Positions 61,287 to 64,000 of a stretch of DNA of 64,000 nt are shown in pieces. The translations under genes were made by a program, and so were the position numbers. How positions within the stretch are numbered: the stretch's first letter is position 1; each line of letters starts with the position of its first letter. The notes under the pieces are model-generated. The model saw only the letters and a list, made by a program, of their open reading frames with translations. It did no database searches and was not told where the DNA came from. Source of the DNA: Actinomadura sp. NBRC 104412 (GTDB lineage Bacteria > Actinomycetota > Actinomycetes > Streptosporangiales > Streptosporangiaceae); the NCBI RefSeq assembly GCF_030269515.1, contig NZ_BSTM01000011.1, forward strand, positions 84,625 to 148,624, written 5' to 3'.

Positions 61287-62885
61287 ATGTGCGTTACTGG
61301 GAACGTGATCGGCCGCGAGGGTTTCCGCAGCGGGAGCGTGCCGCCCGCCCCGGAACCTCCGGCGCCTTCAACCCTGGCTCCCACGCCCCCTGTCCTAGGT
61401 GAGGGTGCGCGGGCCGCGACCACGGCCCGGCCTGGACGCTGGGCCGTGTGGCGGGTACGTGCGGCGTGCCTGCTGTGCGGAACGTTGCCGGTGCTCACCT
61501 TCCCCAGGCCCGGCCTCTCGTGGCTCGCCTGGGTGATCCTCGTCCCCGGCCTCCTGCTGATGCGGTCCGCCCCCGGCGTACGGGCGGCGGGCACGCGCGG
61601 ATGGTGGTTCGGCGCCGGTTACCTGACGGCCGTCCTCTACTGGACGCTCCCCAACATCGGGCCCGGCCTCGTCCTCGTCGCCGCCGTCTTCGGGTCGCTG
61701 TGGGCGGCATGGGGCGCGGCCGCGCGATGGCTGGGTTCCTCAGCGGTGGCGGTCATCGTCCTGCCGTCCATCTGGGTCGCCATCGAGTACGCGCGCTCCT
61801 GGCCCAGCCTCGGCGGGCCATGGGGGCTGCTGGGGGTCAGCCAGTGGAACCACCCGACGATCCTCAGCCTGGCGTCCATCGGCGGGGTGTGGCTGCTGTC
61901 GTTCGTGCTCGTCGCCGCCAACACCGCGATCGTCCTCGCCCTGCGGCCTCCCCGACGCGGCCCCTGGGTACGCACCGGCGGTGTACTGCTCGCGCTGCTG
62001 CTGGTCGCAGGTCCGCTCACCTACGCCGCGCGCACCTCACCGTCCACCGAGAAGACGATGCGGGTCGCGCTCGTGCAACCCGGCGTCGTCCACAGCCCTC
62101 CCACCCGGTTCAGCGCAGGCGAACGCATCACCGCGCAGACCCCGCCCGCCGACCTCATCGTCTGGGGCGAAAGCAGCGTCGGCCACGCCATCGCCCGCCA
62201 CCCCGACATCGCCACCCGGCTCCGGGCACTGGCCGCCGAAGCCCCCATCCTCGTGAACGAAGACGCCAGAGACGCCGACGGCCGCATCTCCAAGAGCGCG
62301 ATCCTCATCAACCCCGACGGGACGCACCAGCGCTACATCAAGACCCGGCTCGTCCCCTTCGGCGAATACATCCCGTTCCGCTCCGGATTCGGCTGGCTGA
62401 GCCGCATCAGCCGCGCCGCGGGACAAGACCGCGTCCCCGGCACCGGCGCGAGCGTCATGACCACCCACGGGCTCACCCTCGGGCCGCTCATCTGCTTCGA
62501 ATCGACCTTCCCCGACCTTGGCCGCGCCGTCGTGCGACGCGGCGCGCAACTCCTCGTGTACCAGTCGTCCACCTCCACGTTCCAAGGCAGCTGGGCACCC
62601 CCGCAGCACGCCTCACTCGTCGCCGTACGCGCCGCCGAAACCGGACGACCCGCCGTCCAAGCCGCGCTCAGCGGGGTATCGACCGCCTTCGACGCCCGCG
62701 GCAGGCGGCTGGCATGGATGGACACCGACCACCGCGGATCCACCGTCGTCACCCTGCACATCCCGCCGTCCACGTCCCGCACCCCCTACGACCGCCTCGG
62801 CGACTACGTCGCGTACCTCGCCGTCCTCATCGCCGCCGCGGCCGCCCTCGCCGCCGCCCGCGGCAGGCTCGCCCGGCCCCGCTGA
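61287..62885 (+). CDS. lnt: Apolipoprotein N-acyltransferase
   Basis: Encodes about 532 residues. About six membrane helices (residues 50-240) precede a periplasmic-type nitrilase domain with the catalytic triad Glu (DLIVWGESSV), Lys (YIKTRLVPFGEYIPF) and Cys (GPLICFESTFPD). A final membrane helix (VAYLAVLIAAAAALAAARG) is present. It N-acylates lipoproteins after signal cleavage, a step known in actinomycetes. The N terminus has a ~40-residue Pro/Ala-rich extension. Starts at 61248, 61287 and 61305 are all possible; I chose the ATG after AGGGAA. Confidence 0.9.
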   Translation: MCVTGNVIGREGFRSGSVPPAPEPPAPSTLAPTPPVLGEGARAATTARPGRWAVWRVRAACLLCGTLPVLTFPRPGLSWLAWVILVPGLLLMRSAPGVRAAGTRGWWFGAGYLTAVLYWTLPNIGPGLVLVAAVFGSLWAAWGAAARWLGSSAVAVIVLPSIWVAIEYARSWPSLGGPWGLLGVSQWNHPTILSLASIGGVWLLSFVLVAANTAIVLALRPPRRGPWVRTGGVLLALLLVAGPLTYAARTSPSTEKTMRVALVQPGVVHSPPTRFSAGERITAQTPPADLIVWGESSVGHAIARHPDIATRLRALAAEAPILVNEDARDADGRISKSAILINPDGTHQRYIKTRLVPFGEYIPFRSGFGWLSRISRAAGQDRVPGTGASVMTTHGLTLGPLICFESTFPDLGRAVVRRGAQLLVYQSSTSTFQGSWAPPQHASLVAVRAAETGRPAVQAALSGVSTAFDARGRRLAWMDTDHRGSTVVTLHIPPSTSRTPYDRLGDYVAYLAVLIAAAAALAAARGRLARPR

Positions 62886-63161
62886 AACCCGGCCGCACCG
62901 GGACCGCGGTCCCTCGCACCCGGGACCACCCCGCCCCTAGCTTCACCGATGCGACGGCCACCCGACCGCCGCTCGCCACCCCGCCGGACCCGTCACCGCT
63001 GTGACCGATGGAACACCACCCGTGGTGGAAAGGTGGAAGCGAACACGGTCGTGTGGTGGTGCGACCGGTGTCAATGATGCACAATGAGGGACGCGGAAAC
63101 CGTCCTGGGATGCCCGAGGCCGTAGGGGAAGACGAGCCTCAGTACAGATCCAGGAGGTCCG

Positions 63162-63656
63162 GTGACCGCACGTGGCGTTTTCTACGTCCACTCCGCGCCA
63201 CCTGCGCTGAGCCCGCACATCGAATGGGCGGCCGCAGGTGTACTCGGCGTGCCCGTGTCCCTTGAGTGGGCCGACCAGGCGGCCGCGCCGGGGACCCTGC
63301 GCGCCGAACTGCATTGGGAGGGCAAGCCCGGAACCGCCGCCGGGATCACCTCCGCGCTGCGCAACTGGAAACTCCTGCGGTTCGAGGTCACCGAAGACGC
63401 CACCGCCGGCTGCGACGGCGTCCGCTACAGCTTCACCCCCACCCTCGGCGTCTTCACCGGAGTCATCGGCGCCAACGGCGACATCATGATCCCCGAAGAC
63501 CGGCTGCGCACCGCCATGGCCAACGCCGCCGCCGGCAAGACCACCCTCGAGAACGAACTCGAACGCCTCCTCGGCACCCCCTGGGACAACGAACTCGAAC
63601 CCTTCCGCCGAGCCGGCGACGGCGCCCCCGTCAGATGGCTCCACGCTGCTGTGTAG
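63162..63656 (+). CDS. DUF3145 family protein
   Basis: Encodes 164 residues. It matches DUF3145, a conserved actinobacterial family of unknown function, with TARGVFYVHSAPPALSPHIEWA at the start, YSFTPTLGVFTGVIGANGDI, and TPWDNELEPFRRAGDGAPVRWLH near the end. It is soluble and compact. GTG start with AGGAGG upstream. The 276-bp gap after lnt contains nothing recognised. A repeat region follows right after the stop. Confidence 0.92.
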   Translation: MTARGVFYVHSAPPALSPHIEWAAAGVLGVPVSLEWADQAAAPGTLRAELHWEGKPGTAAGITSALRNWKLLRFEVTEDATAGCDGVRYSFTPTLGVFTGVIGANGDIMIPEDRLRTAMANAAAGKTTLENELERLLGTPWDNELEPFRRAGDGAPVRWLHAAV

Positions 63657-63661
63657 TTTTT

Positions 63662-63711
63662 GCAAGCACGAGCTGCGCTCGTCGCTGGCGCTCCTCGCTT
63701 GTCGTGCTTGC
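63662..63711 (+). terminator. Long inverted repeat after the DUF3145 gene
   Basis: Perfect 10-bp arms GCAAGCACGA and TCGTGCTTGC enclose a 30-nt loop, starting 6 bp after the stop. Suitable as a terminator. The second arm belongs to the 128-bp repeat, but the second copy lacks the matching first arm (GCATGCGCGA there). Confidence 0.6.
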
Positions 63712-63796
63712 GGCGATCGCTGCATCGCTCCGACTCGCCTAGAGGCTCGCTTCGCGATCAGGTTCCTCGCAGGCTCGGAACCTGCCTTCGGTCGCG
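63669..63796 (+). repeat. 128-bp direct repeat, first copy
   Basis: This copy is identical at all 128 positions to the one 203 bp downstream. It holds internal hairpins such as GGTTCC-N10-GGAACC and repeated short motifs (GCGATCGC, CTCGCTTCGCGA). No coding bias. Confidence 0.92.
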
Positions 63797-63871
63797 ATCG
63801 CAACGGCTGGCCGCCGTTCGGGGTTGGGGTTGCGGGCTGAGGTAGTTGCGAGAGGTGTTTATTTGCATGCG

Positions 63872-63999
63872 CGAGCTGCGCTCGTCGCTGGCGCTCCTCG
63901 CTTGTCGTGCTTGCGGCGATCGCTGCATCGCTCCGACTCGCCTAGAGGCTCGCTTCGCGATCAGGTTCCTCGCAGGCTCGGAACCTGCCTTCGGTCGCG
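63872..63999 (+). repeat. 128-bp direct repeat, second copy
   Basis: The perfect second copy runs to the end of the window, so more copies may follow. The 75 bp between copies have no recognisable feature and no transposase lies nearby. Confidence 0.92.
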
Positions 64000-64000
64000 G

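Noticed and set aside
63008..63265. Plus-strand frame of 85 codons before DUF3145
   Set aside because: Overlaps the DUF3145 start, lacks coding bias and has no recognisable content.
63662..63999. Insertion sequence ends
   Set aside because: The 128-bp copies are direct repeats without a transposase between or beside them.

Overview
The window is very GC-rich (roughly 70% or more), genes use GTG and TTG starts freely, third codon positions are almost all G or C, and several families are actinobacterial signatures (HrdB-type principal sigma factor, DUF3145, DUF5998, DUF7455, TY-Chap/SseB proteins, PAS-GAF-PP2C phosphatases). This points to a filamentous actinomycete. A Thermomonosporaceae-like genus (Actinomadura/Spirillospora) is my best guess, by inference only. 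I saw no rRNA, tRNA, CRISPR array, prophage or transposase.

Layout. 0-10 kb: the tail of a lipoate-ligase-like gene, a DoxX membrane protein, a double TerD-domain protein, an HhH DNA-repair protein, RNase HII, a membrane-anchored tandem AAA+ (CbbX/SpoVK-type) protein, a histidine phosphatase and the 5-oxoprolinase operon pxpA-pxpB-pxpC. 10-15.6 kb: an array of GC-rich hairpins, then a minus-strand group of two TY-Chap/SseB-like proteins, a small SH3-like protein and an unrecognised 561-residue protein. 15.7-18 kb: a Tat/molybdopterin oxidoreductase with its cytochrome b partner and a second HhH-GPD repair protein. 18-35 kb: housekeeping core with a PAS-GAF-PP2C phosphatase, the principal sigma factor, YaaA, DUF7455, an ABC-2 exporter and the topoisomerase IV-like pair parE/parC. 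Hemerythrin, thioredoxin-fold and ketosteroid-isomerase-like genes lie between parE and parC, and a second hairpin array follows parE.

35-45 kb holds the most interesting system. It is a tightly packed plus-strand cluster of the uncharacterised STM4011-STM4015 families: two LRR-like STM4015 proteins, an ATP-grasp-like STM4014, an alkaline-phosphatase-fold STM4013 and two different radical SAM enzymes, STM4012 and STM4011. A near-perfect 21-bp-stem terminator closes it, and a DUF6745 gene plus a small partner converge on it. The gene set looks like a biosynthetic or modification pathway whose product is unknown. No precursor peptide is visible.

45-64 kb: a ThrE-type exporter, a RecQ-family helicase with a phosphoribosyltransferase-like tail followed by about 0.8 kb of degenerate ~200-bp tandem units, a PfkB kinase, a GNAT fused to a degenerate acyl-CoA synthetase module, DUF5998 with a phosphodiesterase-like enzyme, and a rhodanese. 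A translationally coupled minus-strand cassette follows: subtilisin-like protease, ECF sigma factor, small beta-rich protein and TPR-CHAT (caspase-like) protein. This is a CRISPR-free arrangement reminiscent of the protease-sigma modules of Craspase loci. The window ends with an apolipoprotein N-acyltransferase (Lnt), DUF3145 and a 128-bp perfect direct repeat.
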